The position numbers and the translations under genes were made by a program. Below, in pieces: positions 8,602 to 17,620 of a DNA stretch of 52,391 nucleotides. The DNA lies in NCBI GenBank assembly GCA_028532915.1, contig JAQQAI010000004.1, positions 1-52,391 of the forward strand. The letters run 5' to 3'. The stretch is from Sphaerochaetaceae bacterium. GTDB lineage: Bacteria > Spirochaetota > Spirochaetia > Sphaerochaetales > Sphaerochaetaceae. Below the pieces are notes generated by a model, which had not been told where the DNA came from, searched no databases, and saw only the letters and a list, made by a program, of their open reading frames with translations. Each line of letters begins with the position of its first letter. The stretch's first letter is position 1.

Positions 8602-10311
8602 TCAACCGAAGGTGAATGTGAACAGTCTCAGGTGACCTGAAATCTTAAGTTTCAGGAATTTTTCATCCGAATCATCGAAACTTGCCAGATGGTACAATCT
8701 GCTGCTGCCAGGTGTGAGCACACCGTCGGTCACATCAGGGGTGTCCTGCGGTTTGTTCCCATCTATTTCAACTGTGACGACACTCTTATCATCTCTGGGT
8801 TCGATGACGATAAAAAGGTCTTTTCCCTCGAAGCGGAGCTCCAATTCCCCATCTCCGTCGATTTCGATAAAATCATTTCTGATGATCCACCTGCCGTCTA
8901 ACGTCCACTCTCCTTCTTCGAGATCTTCTTCTTTCTCGAAAGAGGTGAGAACATCTATCTCATCAATTTTCCCGGAAATAAAATTCTTTGACCTTGAGTA
9001 TCCCAGATAGATTTCAGCAGTACGTTGTCCCATAGTATCGCTGGATGTTTTCGTATCATTTTCAGTTTCCAGTTCAGCCCCGTTCTCCTTCAGAAGGGTC
9101 CGTATCACCTGCTCTCCCTCTTCATATCCACCTTCACCGAAATGGAAGTACCTGATCTCTCCGTTGCCGTCAATGAAGAATTGAGCCGGCCAATACCGGT
9201 TGTCGTAGGCATTCCATTGAGAGAAATCGTTATCGAGGACAACCGGCCAGGTTATATTCAATTCTTCGATCGCCTTTGAGACATTGCCGACATTTCTTTC
9301 GAAAGGGAATTCCGGTGAATGAACCGCGATGATCTCAAACCCATACTTCTCATATGTGTCGTACAATTCTCTGAGGTGAGGAATCGTTCTCACACAGTTG
9401 ATACAGCTGTAGGTCCAGAAATCCAACAGGACAACCTTACCTTCCAGATCCTCCATCGAAAAAGGTTGTCCGGTGTTCAGCCAGGGCCCTTCAGCTATGA
9501 GTTTTGGCGCTTTCCCGTAATTCGAAACCCGGGCCGATTGAGGAGCATTTGTCCAGTCGAACCCATCACTCATTCCATTGCGGTCATTCAGGGCTTTCTG
9601 TACCAGCTCCCCCTGTTCGAAGCGGGTCAAACCTGTTCCGTAATTCGGAAATACATCCAGAATGAATGTTTGGAAACTACGGTCGGCACCGAAGCCGATC
9701 ATCAGCCCTGCAGCAATCATGACAGATCCGAAGAAACGTTGAATATCTTTGGTTCTCTCTGTGATCTTCGGGAAACGATTCAAAAGCTTCCGGCCGCCGG
9801 CCATGATCGCGAACATAGGGAGTGCAGTACCTAATGAGTAGGCTGCAACAATGATCACCGCCCCTCCATCCAACTGCTGACTTACGGCCAAAGTGATTAT
9901 GGAGGCCATGATCGGACCTACACAGGGTGTCCAGACCAGGCCGAGACTGAAGCCGGTCATTACTCCTCCGAAGAATCCCTCACGTTTTGCAGAACTTTTC
10001 GTACGTGCAACTTTTGATAGAAGGACCTCTAAGGCAAGCTGCAGTCTAGGGATCATCAAAATAATTCCGAAAGTTATGATGATCACTACCGCAACGATTC
10101 GCAGGGCTTCAGCAGATATTGAAAGTGTTTGAACCAGGGCGGAAAGAGTCAATGTGAACAGGCTGAAACTGAAGATGAATCCTGTGACGATACCTGCAGG
10201 TTTACGCTTCCCCCCTACCGTCCCCGAAAGGACGATAGGGAGTACAGGAAGAATGCAGGGTGATAGTATCGTCACTATACCTGATAAGAAAGCGAAAAAA
10301 GCAAGTACCAT
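8602..10311 (-). CDS. dipZ: DipZ-type thiol electron transporter: CcdA domain + thioredoxin domain + C-terminal beta domain
   Basis: Residues 1 to about 215 are a CcdA/DsbD-type membrane domain with the paired cysteines Cys19 (LSPCILP) and Cys130 (TPCVGP) that carry electrons across the inner membrane. About 265-400 form a TlpA/thioredoxin-like domain with Cys303-Ile-Asn-Cys306 in DFWTYSCINCVRTIPHL. About 425-569 are an acidic beta-rich domain like the carbohydrate-binding-like C-terminus of mycobacterial DipZ. The predicted role is to bring cytoplasmic reducing power to periplasmic acceptors, here most likely MsrB-MsrA encoded next. Its ATG overlaps the stop of the thioredoxin gene by one base (TAATG), so translation is coupled. 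Confidence 0.9.
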   Translation of the reverse strand: MVLAFFAFLSGIVTILSPCILPVLPIVLSGTVGGKRKPAGIVTGFIFSFSLFTLTLSALVQTLSISAEALRIVAVVIIITFGIILMIPRLQLALEVLLSKVARTKSSAKREGFFGGVMTGFSLGLVWTPCVGPIMASIITLAVSQQLDGGAVIIVAAYSLGTALPMFAIMAGGRKLLNRFPKITERTKDIQRFFGSVMIAAGLMIGFGADRSFQTFILDVFPNYGTGLTRFEQGELVQKALNDRNGMSDGFDWTNAPQSARVSNYGKAPKLIAEGPWLNTGQPFSMEDLEGKVVLLDFWTYSCINCVRTIPHLRELYDTYEKYGFEIIAVHSPEFPFERNVGNVSKAIEELNITWPVVLDNDFSQWNAYDNRYWPAQFFIDGNGEIRYFHFGEGGYEEGEQVIRTLLKENGAELETENDTKTSSDTMGQRTAEIYLGYSRSKNFISGKIDEIDVLTSFEKEEDLEEGEWTLDGRWIIRNDFIEIDGDGELELRFEGKDLFIVIEPRDDKSVVTVEIDGNKPQDTPDVTDGVLTPGSSRLYHLASFDDSDEKFLKLKISGHLRLFTFTFG

Positions 10312-10769
10312 TATGAGCCGTCCTTTACATTTGAAAGCAGGCTGTCAGTGGCCCCGCCATTCCATTTGACTATGGCTTCCCCGTTTTCATCTATCTGTAC
10401 AAAGGTATGCTGATAGGAAACTCCATACTTTTTCTGAAGATCATCTGAATTGTCATAATCGACCAATATGATGTTGATATGCTTAAGTTCATCCTGCCGT
10501 TCGTTGAATTCTTCGCGTGCACTTCTGCAGGTTGGACACCAGGAAGCATAGAAGAAAAGTACTGTAGGCGCCTCCGAAGCGATCATTTTCGCCTGTTCCA
10601 GGTTCTGATAATCTATGAAAGGCTCTGCAGTTGTATTCATGGTCTGCCCGTCCTGTACCATCATCATCATGGCATTCTCAGGCTCCGGGGCCGATTCCTT
10701 CTTTCCTCCTGAAAAAAGAGGGGAACTGATTGCTAATACTATAATTATTGATATGGTTAACGTTTTCAT
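10311..10769 (-). CDS. Exported thioredoxin-family protein
   Basis: A 152-residue protein with an N-terminal signal peptide (1-20, ending SPLFS before GGKKES), a short Met-rich linker (MMMMVQDGQTM) and a thioredoxin domain with the redox pair Cys78-Pro-Thr-Cys81 (FFYASWCPTCRSAREEF). There is no lipobox cysteine, so it is probably a soluble or signal-anchored periplasmic protein. The likely role is to take electrons from the DipZ membrane domain and pass them to MsrB-MsrA. AGGAGGT ahead of the ATG is the strongest ribosome site in the operon. The unusual methionine cluster between signal and domain could act as an oxidant-sensitive patch or a metal site; this is speculation. Confidence 0.85.
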   Translation of the reverse strand: MKTLTISIIIVLAISSPLFSGGKKESAPEPENAMMMMVQDGQTMNTTAEPFIDYQNLEQAKMIASEAPTVLFFYASWCPTCRSAREEFNERQDELKHINIILVDYDNSDDLQKKYGVSYQHTFVQIDENGEAIVKWNGGATDSLLSNVKDGS

Positions 10770-10837
10770 CCCGTTACCTCCTGAGCCAAAGGTAAGGGGA
10801 AATTATCACAAGAGTGTAACAGAAGGTAAAAGAAAGA

Positions 10838-12298
10838 TTAACTTATCAAAGGAAGGGTGATGGTGAATATTGCACCACCTTCGAAGGAGTTTCCCGCTTC
10901 TATAGTGCCGCCGTGAAGTTCGACTACCTCTTTTGCGATAGCAAGACCAAGTCCCGTACTCCGGGTTTTTCTGTTCCTGCTTTTGTCCGCGCGATAGAAT
11001 CGCTCAAATACGTGAGGCAGATTATCTGACGGGATTCCCTGTCCGCTGTCTGAGACCGATATGGAATAGATGTTGTCATCAAAAGACAGATCAACGCTTA
11101 CCGTCCCTCCTTCAGGAGTATGTTCGATTGCATTTCCTATGATATTTGTAACTGCGCGTTCAAACAGACCTATGTCTCCCTTATACGGAGGAAGGTTCGG
11201 ATCCGGTTCATAATTGATGGTTATCGAGGACGAGTCTGACTGTCCCCGCATCTTCAACACAACATCCTGCAGCAGTTCCGCCGGAGAGAACTCTAATTCT
11301 TCTAGGACTATCTGACCTGATTCGAACCGTGCCAGATCAAGCAATTCTTCCACCAGCCGCTGGAATCCCGCGACATTACGCAGGGCGATCTCCACATATT
11401 CCCGTTTCTCGCTTTCCGGAATGTTGTTTTCTTCAAGCAGGAGGGTCTCGAGATGACCTCTGATGGAAGTCAGAGGACTTCTCAGATCATGTGAAATATT
11501 TGCTATGAGGCGGCTTCTCTGATGATCGGCTTCAGTCAGTTTCTGAATACCTTCTTCTATAGATTTCGCCATCTCATTGAAAGTAGCTCCCAATTGAGCG
11601 AGCTCATCATTTCCTTTGATCTCTACCCTGTGATCATACCTTCCTTCTTTAAAGATCTGCACATCTCCGGTGAGTTTTCTTAACCGGTTGGTAAGGATGA
11701 AAAATAAAAAGAATCCTGCAATGAGAGTGAATAGAAGAGCTATCAGAAATGTCGATAATCCTGATCGCAGATAATAGTTTGATTTGACCATTGCGAGAGA
11801 AGTATCGAACCCCTGTCCTCTCAGGATCACATAAACCCAGCCGGGTTCTCCGTTGATCTGCATAGGGGCGGCGGAAAAAGGTTTTTTCTCATTCTCTGTT
11901 CTCGGATCATCTCCCAAAATGGAATCATAACCCCCGCTTTGCTGGAAAATCACAAGCGGTTCAGGGTCGATACGATCTCTTGTGATCGTCTTCCCTTCAC
12001 CTGCGAAATAACTGAGTATGAGACCATCAAAGTCAAGCAGATAGATCTCAACATTGGGATTGAGAACCATCATGTAATGTATGGCATCCTTAATCTCCTC
12101 CCCTGCCGGGTCTTGTGATAGTATGGCTGACAACTCTTCGGAGATGCTGGTGGCATACTCTCTGTTCAATAACTGATCGACTTCATCAAAAAGGTGGGTG
12201 GAAGCGTCGAATGCAATGAACAAAGTTACCCCGCCGAGGATGAAAACAAGAAGAAGAAAGAGTATTGATAACCTTGCATAGAACGAACGGAATATCAT
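10838..12298 (-). CDS. Membrane sensor histidine kinase
   Basis: The architecture is transmembrane helix (about 9-30), a periplasmic sensor region (about 31-178), a second helix (180-203), HAMP (about 203-255), HisKA with the phospho-accepting His270 in NISHDLRSPLTS, and an HATPase_c domain with N (NIIGNAIEHT), G1 (DSGQGIP) and G2 (STGLGLAIAKEV) boxes. It is a standard OmpR-class partner kinase. It overlaps the response regulator by four bases (ATGA). The thioredoxin gene begins only 68 bases past its stop with no terminator visible, so the pair probably shares a transcript with the redox genes. By analogy with HprSR/YedVW controlling MsrPQ, it may sense periplasmic oxidants; the sensor region has no cysteine, so a direct thiol switch is unlikely. 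Confidence 0.9.
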   Translation of the reverse strand: MIFRSFYARLSILFLLLVFILGGVTLFIAFDASTHLFDEVDQLLNREYATSISEELSAILSQDPAGEEIKDAIHYMMVLNPNVEIYLLDFDGLILSYFAGEGKTITRDRIDPEPLVIFQQSGGYDSILGDDPRTENEKKPFSAAPMQINGEPGWVYVILRGQGFDTSLAMVKSNYYLRSGLSTFLIALLFTLIAGFFLFFILTNRLRKLTGDVQIFKEGRYDHRVEIKGNDELAQLGATFNEMAKSIEEGIQKLTEADHQRSRLIANISHDLRSPLTSIRGHLETLLLEENNIPESEKREYVEIALRNVAGFQRLVEELLDLARFESGQIVLEELEFSPAELLQDVVLKMRGQSDSSSITINYEPDPNLPPYKGDIGLFERAVTNIIGNAIEHTPEGGTVSVDLSFDDNIYSISVSDSGQGIPSDNLPHVFERFYRADKSRNRKTRSTGLGLAIAKEVVELHGGTIEAGNSFEGGAIFTITLPLIS

Positions 12299-13023
12299 AA
12301 GAGGTCCGCCTCTTGTGTAAATTTATATCCCAGCCCCCACACCGTCAGCAGATATTTCGGTTTGGAAGGGTCTGTTTCAAGTTTGTTCCTCAGTCTGTTT
12401 ATATGAGTATTTACAGTATGTTCATATCCTTCGAAATTGTACCCCCAGACTGCACGTAAAAGATCTGACCGGCTGAAGACCCTCCCGGGATTTCTGGCAA
12501 AGAGATCAAGTAGTTCAAATTCCTTCATGGTCAGATTAAGTACTTTATCTCCGACATTGACCTGATGCTTTGCATAATCTACGACAAGGTCTCCGAAGTG
12601 GAGCATCTCTTCTGTTTCTGCATCACTCTCGCCGACGGGTTTTCCCGCCCGGCGGATAAGGGCCCCGACTCTGGCCATCAACTCTCTCATGCTGAAAGGT
12701 TTCTTCATATAATCATCAGCACCGAGTTCCAGACTTAAAACCAGATCGATCTCATCGATCTTCGCTGTCAGCATAAGAATTGGCGTGTTGATGTTTTCTT
12801 CCCTCAGTCTTCTGCAGATACTTATACCATCGAGTCCCGGAAGCATGATATCGAGAATAATGAGATCGAACTTTCCTGATTTTGATCGTTCCAGACCAAA
12901 GATCCCGTCATGAACCTGTTCAGTTTTGATGCCGTTACTCTCCAGATTTACCGCAACGACATTGGCGATCTCGATATCGTCTTCAATAATAAGGACCTGC
13001 TTCACCGCCTTCTGGTCTGTCAT
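12295..13023 (-). CDS. OmpR/PhoB-family response regulator
   Basis: An N-terminal receiver has acidic EDD (14-16), the phosphorylation site Asp58 in IILDIMLPG, and the conserved Thr/Lys (LTA, KKPF). A C-terminal winged helix (about 140-240) has FARNPGRVFSRSDLLRAVWG and THINRLRNKLE. It is the first gene of the redox operon and the cognate partner of the overlapping kinase. ATG 13023 is chosen because AGAGG lies at the right distance; an in-frame GTG at 13029 falls inside that ribosome site. Confidence 0.92.
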   Translation of the reverse strand: MTDQKAVKQVLIIEDDIEIANVVAVNLESNGIKTEQVHDGIFGLERSKSGKFDLIILDIMLPGLDGISICRRLREENINTPILMLTAKIDEIDLVLSLELGADDYMKKPFSMRELMARVGALIRRAGKPVGESDAETEEMLHFGDLVVDYAKHQVNVGDKVLNLTMKEFELLDLFARNPGRVFSRSDLLRAVWGYNFEGYEHTVNTHINRLRNKLETDPSKPKYLLTVWGLGYKFTQEADLL

Positions 13024-13042
13024 CAGCACCTCTCTTACTCAA

Positions 13043-13072
13043 AAGATAGTGTAATCTCTTAATATCGGTCAA
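13043..13072 (-). promoter_or_regulatory. Candidate promoter of the redox operon
   Basis: On the minus strand TTGACC (13067-13072) and TATCTT (13043-13048) are 18 bases apart, and about 20 bases separate the -10 from the response-regulator ATG. Between this and the GNAT gene (13150-13189) TGTAA occurs three times in direct orientation at irregular spacing; I do not assign these a role. Confidence 0.45.
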
Positions 13073-13261
13073 CTAAAAAACGAATTAGGGACCTTCTATT
13101 GTCTTCAACCAAAGGAAATGGCAGGTCCGGGAAGGATATGTAAATGATTTGTAACAGGTATATCTGTAAGATCTCTTCACTCATTGTAATGTATCTGGAA
13201 ACAGAGTCTTTCGGAGAAAGGGTATATTGAACGAATCACAGATAGCCGGTAATGTCTTCTC

Positions 13262-13771
13262 ATGACGATAAGAATATGTACAGCAGAAGATGCTGCTTTG
13301 ATCGCTGAATTGGGAAGAAGGACGTATGACGATACATTCAGACAACTGAATGATCCCAAGATAATGGATGCATACCTTAAGAAGACCTTCAATATCGCGG
13401 TTATGAGAGAAGAATTGAGTGATCCCGACTCTGTGACCGCACTTCTTTCAGAGCATGACCTGCATGCAGGATATCTGAAGATGAACTTCCCTCCTGCCCA
13501 AAGTGATTTCAACAGGGAAGGTTCGATGGAACTGCAGAGAATCTATGTTCTGCGGGAGTTTAAAAGACGGGGATACGGGAGAGCTCTCATTGAATATGCG
13601 AAAGAGATGGCAGAAAAGAGAAATTGCACCTCAATCTGGCTCAGCGTATGGGAAGAAAACCCTGAAGCAGTAAGTTTCTATGAGAAGATGGGATTTTATA
13701 AGAGCGGGAGAAGAATCTTTATGATGGCAGGTGAGGAGCAATCTGATTTTGTCCTCACCTACGACCTCTAA
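13262..13771 (+). CDS. GNAT-family N-acetyltransferase
   Basis: A 169-residue acetyl-CoA-dependent acetyltransferase. Motif A (acetyl-CoA pyrophosphate loop) is EFKRRGYGRALIEYAKEMAEKR, motif B is WLSVWEENPEAVSFYEKMGF, and the N-terminus IRICTAEDAALIAELGRRTYDDTF resembles the PaiA-like polyamine/amine acetyltransferases. The acceptor cannot be told from sequence. The ribosome site before the ATG is weak. It is transcribed away from the redox operon and is probably a single-gene unit ending 31 bases from the converging zupT gene. Confidence 0.82.
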   Translation: MTIRICTAEDAALIAELGRRTYDDTFRQLNDPKIMDAYLKKTFNIAVMREELSDPDSVTALLSEHDLHAGYLKMNFPPAQSDFNREGSMELQRIYVLREFKRRGYGRALIEYAKEMAEKRNCTSIWLSVWEENPEAVSFYEKMGFYKSGRRIFMMAGEEQSDFVLTYDL

Positions 13772-13802
13772 CAGCAGATGTAAAGCTATCTGTAATCTGT
13801 TC

Positions 13803-14600
13803 TTATGCAAACATGAGAAGGCTTAAGGCCATCACTACCATTCCGCCGATAAGACCACCTATAGCTATGTGGTGTTCACCATACTCTTCTGCTGTCGGCA
13901 GCAGCTCATCGAGTGAAATGTACACCATGATACCAGCAACTCCGGCAAAGATGATGCCGAAGGTAGATTCATTGAAGATCGATCGGAGGATGAAGTATCC
14001 CAGCAGAGCACCGACCGGTTCAGCCAGACCTGATGCGAAAGAGAGCCAGAAAGCTTTCTTTCTGCTTTTAGTCGCATAATAGATCGGAGCTGACACTGCG
14101 ACACCTTCGGGAATGTTGTGAATTGCGATTGCCACTGCGATACTGATACCTAAAGTGGGGTCGGTCAGAGCCCCCATGAAAGTCGCAAGTCCTTCAGGGA
14201 AGTTGTGAATCGCAATTGCCAGCGCGGAAAACAGGCCCATTCTGAGAAGTCGTTTCTCCGACGCCTCACTGGGGGCCACCTCGATGTTCTGAATCTCATG
14301 AGGGTTCTCATAAGACGGGATGAGCTTATCGATGATCGCAATCAGTGCGAGACCGCCGAAAAAGGCAATGGTAGTCACCCAGTACCCTTTTTTATCACCG
14401 AAGGCAACGGACAGAGAATCGCGGGCTTTGACGAAGATCTCTATGAACGAAACATAGATCATGACACCCGCAGAAAAACCGAGCGCACCTGCAAGGAATT
14501 TCGGATTGAATTTTTTGGAGACGAATGCTATCGCACTTCCCACACCGGTAGCCAGACCGGCAAATACAGTGAGCCCCAAAGCGAATAGAATTGAATTCAT
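13803..14600 (-). CDS. zupT: ZupT-like ZIP-family divalent metal transporter
   Basis: An inner-membrane importer for zinc and other divalent metals, with eight predicted helices and 265 residues (normal for ZupT). The two metal-site helices are [18 protein letters not shown] and [17 protein letters not shown], carrying the H-N-x-P-E-G signature. The loop between helices 3 and 4 is short and not His-rich, as expected for the ZupT subgroup. GAGGAG stands ahead of the ATG. It is a stand-alone gene; no Zur-like site is obvious. Confidence 0.93.
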   Translation of the reverse strand: MNSILFALGLTVFAGLATGVGSAIAFVSKKFNPKFLAGALGFSAGVMIYVSFIEIFVKARDSLSVAFGDKKGYWVTTIAFFGGLALIAIIDKLIPSYENPHEIQNIEVAPSEASEKRLLRMGLFSALAIAIHNFPEGLATFMGALTDPTLGISIAVAIAIHNIPEGVAVSAPIYYATKSRKKAFWLSFASGLAEPVGALLGYFILRSIFNESTFGIIFAGVAGIMVYISLDELLPTAEEYGEHHIAIGGLIGGMVVMALSLLMFA

Positions 14601-14678
14601 GTGATACTCCTCTACGTTCTCGGTAATATAGTTCTATAGTAATCGTATAACATGAACAATTTCAATGATTCATAAAAA

Positions 14679-14716
14679 AAATTTCATATGGGATGGTCTT
14701 GACGACCATCCCGTAT
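14679..14716 (-). terminator. Rho-independent terminator of the TTT/aldolase operon
   Basis: GGGATGGTC (14690-14698) pairs with GACCATCCC (14704-14712) across a 5-base loop, and the stem extends four more pairs outward (one G-T). On the minus strand it is followed by GAAATTTTTTTTATG, a run of eight T. It lies 100 bases beyond the last gene of the operon. Confidence 0.88.
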
Positions 14717-14815
14717 CGAAATTGAAACGATAGAGTGTCATATTCATAAAACCATGAAGACAAACATAGAAGGAGTGTACTGGTCAGACACTCTTTCCAG
14801 AAACCGGATGGAAAT

Positions 14816-15775
14816 CTAGCTGTTCACCACATTCACGGCATGCCCTTCAAGAAATGATCTCAGATTATCTGTCGCTATATCCATCAGCCTTTGTCTCGAT
14901 TCTTTAGGAGCCCATGCGATGTGAGGAGTGATGATACAGTTGTCGAGACCTAAAAGAACATTATCAGAACGGATAGGTTCTGTGGAGACGACATCAAGAC
15001 CTGCAGCCAGAACTTTCTTAGACAGAAGAGCCTCTTTAAGATCTCCTTCGTTTATCAGAGGACCTCTGGAGGTGTTGATGATGATCACACCATCTTTCAT
15101 CCGGTCTATGTTTTCTCTGTTGATCATTCCTTCGGTCTCTTTCGTCAACGGGGCATGAAGGGAGATGATATCGGATTCTGAAAGGACAGTATTAAGATCT
15201 TCATAGGAGCACATTTCATGTTCCAACTCCTTATTCTGATATGCATCATAAGCCAGTACGTTCATACCGAAAGCATTCGCCAGTTTTCCTACGGCCTGCC
15301 CGATCCTTCCAAACCCGACTATTCCCATCGTTTTGCCCGCAAGCTCGATAAGAGGATAGTCCCAATAGCAGAAATCGGGACACTGTGTCCATTTACCTTC
15401 CTGTACAGTCCGGCTGTGATGGCCGACATGGTGACATACCTCCAAAAGCAGGGCAAATGCGAACTGAGCGACCGCTGCTGTCCCGTAGGTGGGAATATTA
15501 GTGACGACGACCCCATGAGCCTTTGCCGCGGCAACGTCAACGACATTGAATCCTGTGGCCAGAACTCCGACGTATCGGATCGAAGGACACGCTTCGAATG
15601 TCTGTTCTGTTATGGGGACCTTATTGGTGATGACGACCTCGGCATCACCAATCCTTTCGAGTATCTGGGACGCAGCAGTCCGGTCATACACCGAAAGATT
15701 GCCGAGTTTCTCAAAACCTTCCCAGCTGAGGTCCCCGGGATTCTCAGTATATCCGTCCAAAACGACTATATTCAT
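14816..15775 (-). CDS. D-2-hydroxyacid dehydrogenase (hydroxypyruvate/glyoxylate reductase type)
   Basis: A 319-residue NAD(P)-dependent enzyme. The NAD-binding motif is GIVGFGRIGQAVGK (about 150-163); the catalytic residues are Arg in NTSRGPLINEGDL, Glu in STEPI and His in ITPHIAWAPKESR. WAPKESR and the overall length point to the glycerate dehydrogenase (HprA) subgroup, which reduces hydroxypyruvate to D-glycerate or glyoxylate to glycolate. It is the last gene of the operon, 14 bases after the aldo/keto reductase, with AGGAG ahead of its ATG. In this setting it most likely reduces a 2-oxo-acid fragment released by one of the aldolases. The specific substrate is inferred. Confidence 0.85.
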   Translation of the reverse strand: MNIVVLDGYTENPGDLSWEGFEKLGNLSVYDRTAASQILERIGDAEVVITNKVPITEQTFEACPSIRYVGVLATGFNVVDVAAAKAHGVVVTNIPTYGTAAVAQFAFALLLEVCHHVGHHSRTVQEGKWTQCPDFCYWDYPLIELAGKTMGIVGFGRIGQAVGKLANAFGMNVLAYDAYQNKELEHEMCSYEDLNTVLSESDIISLHAPLTKETEGMINRENIDRMKDGVIIINTSRGPLINEGDLKEALLSKKVLAAGLDVVSTEPIRSDNVLLGLDNCIITPHIAWAPKESRQRLMDIATDNLRSFLEGHAVNVVNS

Positions 15776-15789
15776 ACAATTCTCCTCTT

Positions 15790-16791
15790 CTAATGTCCTA
15801 TGATTGAAGGATTTAGTTTCTCTTCGGTCCTGTCTGTCGCAGAAGCAGGTTCCACCGAAAGCGCACTGATCTCTTTTCTCCAGTCCTCATCCATGTCGAT
15901 GTCGACAGCTTCCAGAGATGATTCGAGTTGTTCCATGTTTCTCGCTCCGATCAGAGGGGCGGTGACAGCCGGATGGGATTTCACCCAGGCGATCGCCAGA
16001 GCAACCGGTGAAAGTCCCTTCTCTTTTGCGTATGAAGTGAAAGCCTCCGCCGTTTCGAAGTTACTCTTATCGCTGTAGCGTCCTTTGTAGCGTTCACTTT
16101 TGTTTATTCTTCCCTCTGCGTCTCTGTTCTTTCCGGAGTATTTTCCTGTCAGAAGACCGGCAGCCAGCGGTGAGTAGGAAATCACTCCCAGATTCTGATC
16201 CTGTGCAAGAGGAAGGATTTCCACCTCCGCCTGCCTTTTGACCAGATTATACATCGGTTCGATGCATGAGAATCTTGCCAGGCTCTCTCTTTCGGAGATT
16301 CCCAGAGCCAGCGCTATCTGCCACGCTGCGGCATTACTGATAGCAGGATAGAGAATCTTTCCCTGTCTCTGAAGATCATCGAAAGCTCTGAGAGTCTCTT
16401 CCATCGGAGTATTCTTGTCGAGCTTATGAATGAAATAGATATCTATTCGGTCGGTGTTGAGCCTTTTAAGGCTCTTTTCAACCTCGATCATGATGTATCG
16501 GCGAGATAGGCCCCCATCATTATGAGTACCCCATCGGGGAGTACCTACTTTGGTCGTTATGATAAGTTCATCACGACAATCCTGTATCAGTTTGCCTAAT
16601 ATCTTTTCTGAATCTCCATCACGATCATTTCCGTAGATATTCGCACAATCGAACAGATTTATGCCTGCATCACGACATCGGTAAAACAATTTTCTGCTCA
16701 TCGCTTCATCTGCTTCACTGCCGAATGTCATGGTTCCGAAACCAAGTTCCGAAACCTGTACTCCGGTATTTCCAAGAAAGCGGTATTTCAT
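15790..16791 (-). CDS. Aldo/keto reductase
   Basis: A TIM-barrel NADPH-dependent reductase. LGFGTMTFG starts the barrel; the catalytic tetrad residues are Asp and Tyr in FDCANIYGND, Lys in IITTKVGTPRWG and His in IYFIHKLD. The cofactor-binding end is APLIGARNMEQLESSL. It probably reduces an aldehyde produced by the upstream aldolases to an alcohol. ATG 16791 is preferred over an in-frame TTG at 16806 because GAGG sits seven bases before it. Gaps to both neighbours are 14-21 bases. Confidence 0.88.
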   Translation of the reverse strand: MKYRFLGNTGVQVSELGFGTMTFGSEADEAMSRKLFYRCRDAGINLFDCANIYGNDRDGDSEKILGKLIQDCRDELIITTKVGTPRWGTHNDGGLSRRYIMIEVEKSLKRLNTDRIDIYFIHKLDKNTPMEETLRAFDDLQRQGKILYPAISNAAAWQIALALGISERESLARFSCIEPMYNLVKRQAEVEILPLAQDQNLGVISYSPLAAGLLTGKYSGKNRDAEGRINKSERYKGRYSDKSNFETAEAFTSYAKEKGLSPVALAIAWVKSHPAVTAPLIGARNMEQLESSLEAVDIDMDEDWRKEISALSVEPASATDRTEEKLNPSIIGH

Positions 16792-16812
16792 CGTATATCC
16801 TCTCAACTTCTT

Positions 16813-17604
16813 TTATAGTGATGATATCATATCGCGGAGAGCTTCACCATCGTGTGACCATGATGCCATCAGCTTCCACATTTGATCTCCCATGCAGAAA
16901 TCCTTTACTCCAAGATCGATATAGTATTGAGCATCTTCAGGTTTTTGAACTTCACAGCGGGGCCGAACGCCGTGAGCAATCGCTGTTTTTATCATATGGC
17001 GTTCCGCCTCTTTGGTCTCGGCCACATGGTCTTTAGCATCCCATGTTCTGCTCAATGAATAGTCGGATGCCCCAAACTGTACCATATCTACACCTTCAAC
17101 GGAACAGATCTCTGCAATGTTGTCTACTGCAGATTTTTTCTCGATCATCAAAGAGATGACAATATCTCTCTGACGCTGAGCATGAGCCATCTGGGTGATC
17201 TTTGGCTGGAAACCGATATAGCGTCGGTTCGCGTATCCGAAAGTCCCGCCATCTTCCTCAGTCTCCGGTGTGATCATCTTCAGTGATTCTTGAACTTCTT
17301 CCGCATTTCTGCAGTCAGTGAACATGACGGACTGAAAGCCGCTCTGGATTGCCTTCTGTGCAAAATACCCTCTGCTCTGAAAATCCAGCTTGATCATCGA
17401 TCCCATACCATGCAATTCACAGGCCATACATAAATTATCCAGATCGTACAATGTGAATGGTGCATATTCTGCAACGAACTCGACATAATCATACAATCCT
17501 GTAGCTCCTACCGCTTCTGTGAAGAAAGGAAGAGTCGACCACATCCGTGTAGCGATAGTCGGTCTTCCAGAAGCTAGAAGCGCCCTCATCTTATTTTCTT
17601 TCAT
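16813..17604 (-). CDS. HpcH/HpaI-family class II aldolase
   Basis: A 263-residue member of the HpcH/HpaI (PEP/pyruvate-fold) family: metal-dependent aldolases that split 4-hydroxy-2-oxo acids into pyruvate and an aldehyde. Visible features are the N-terminal region RPTIATRMWST, the metal-ligand segment SLMIEKKSAVDNIAEI with a conserved Glu, and VDMVQFGASDYSLS with the second acidic ligand. The usual GPxDLA/S motif near the second ligand is changed to GASDYSLS, and the substrate-side loops differ from HpaI and RhmA, so a different acid is likely. GGAGGG precedes the ATG. It is the second aldolase of this operon. Confidence 0.82.
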   Translation of the reverse strand: MKENKMRALLASGRPTIATRMWSTLPFFTEAVGATGLYDYVEFVAEYAPFTLYDLDNLCMACELHGMGSMIKLDFQSRGYFAQKAIQSGFQSVMFTDCRNAEEVQESLKMITPETEEDGGTFGYANRRYIGFQPKITQMAHAQRQRDIVISLMIEKKSAVDNIAEICSVEGVDMVQFGASDYSLSRTWDAKDHVAETKEAERHMIKTAIAHGVRPRCEVQKPEDAQYYIDLGVKDFCMGDQMWKLMASWSHDGEALRDMISSL

Positions 17605-17620
17605 GATATTACCCTCCTTT

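Noticed and set aside
9319-9834. 171-codon open frame antisense to dipZ
   Set aside because: It covers the conserved CxxC thioredoxin region of dipZ on the other strand; no independent evidence.
13150-13189. Three TGTAA repeats as response-regulator boxes
   Set aside because: Spacing (15 and 20 bases) is irregular and not in phase with the 11-base periodicity usual for OmpR/PhoB-type sites.
13777-13800. CAGAT/ATCTG hairpin between the GNAT and zupT genes as terminator
   Set aside because: Five-pair stem without a T-run; too weak to call.
15218-15793. 191-codon open frame antisense to the hydroxyacid dehydrogenase
   Set aside because: A shadow of a strongly supported dehydrogenase gene; it has no start signal and its composition is not protein-like.
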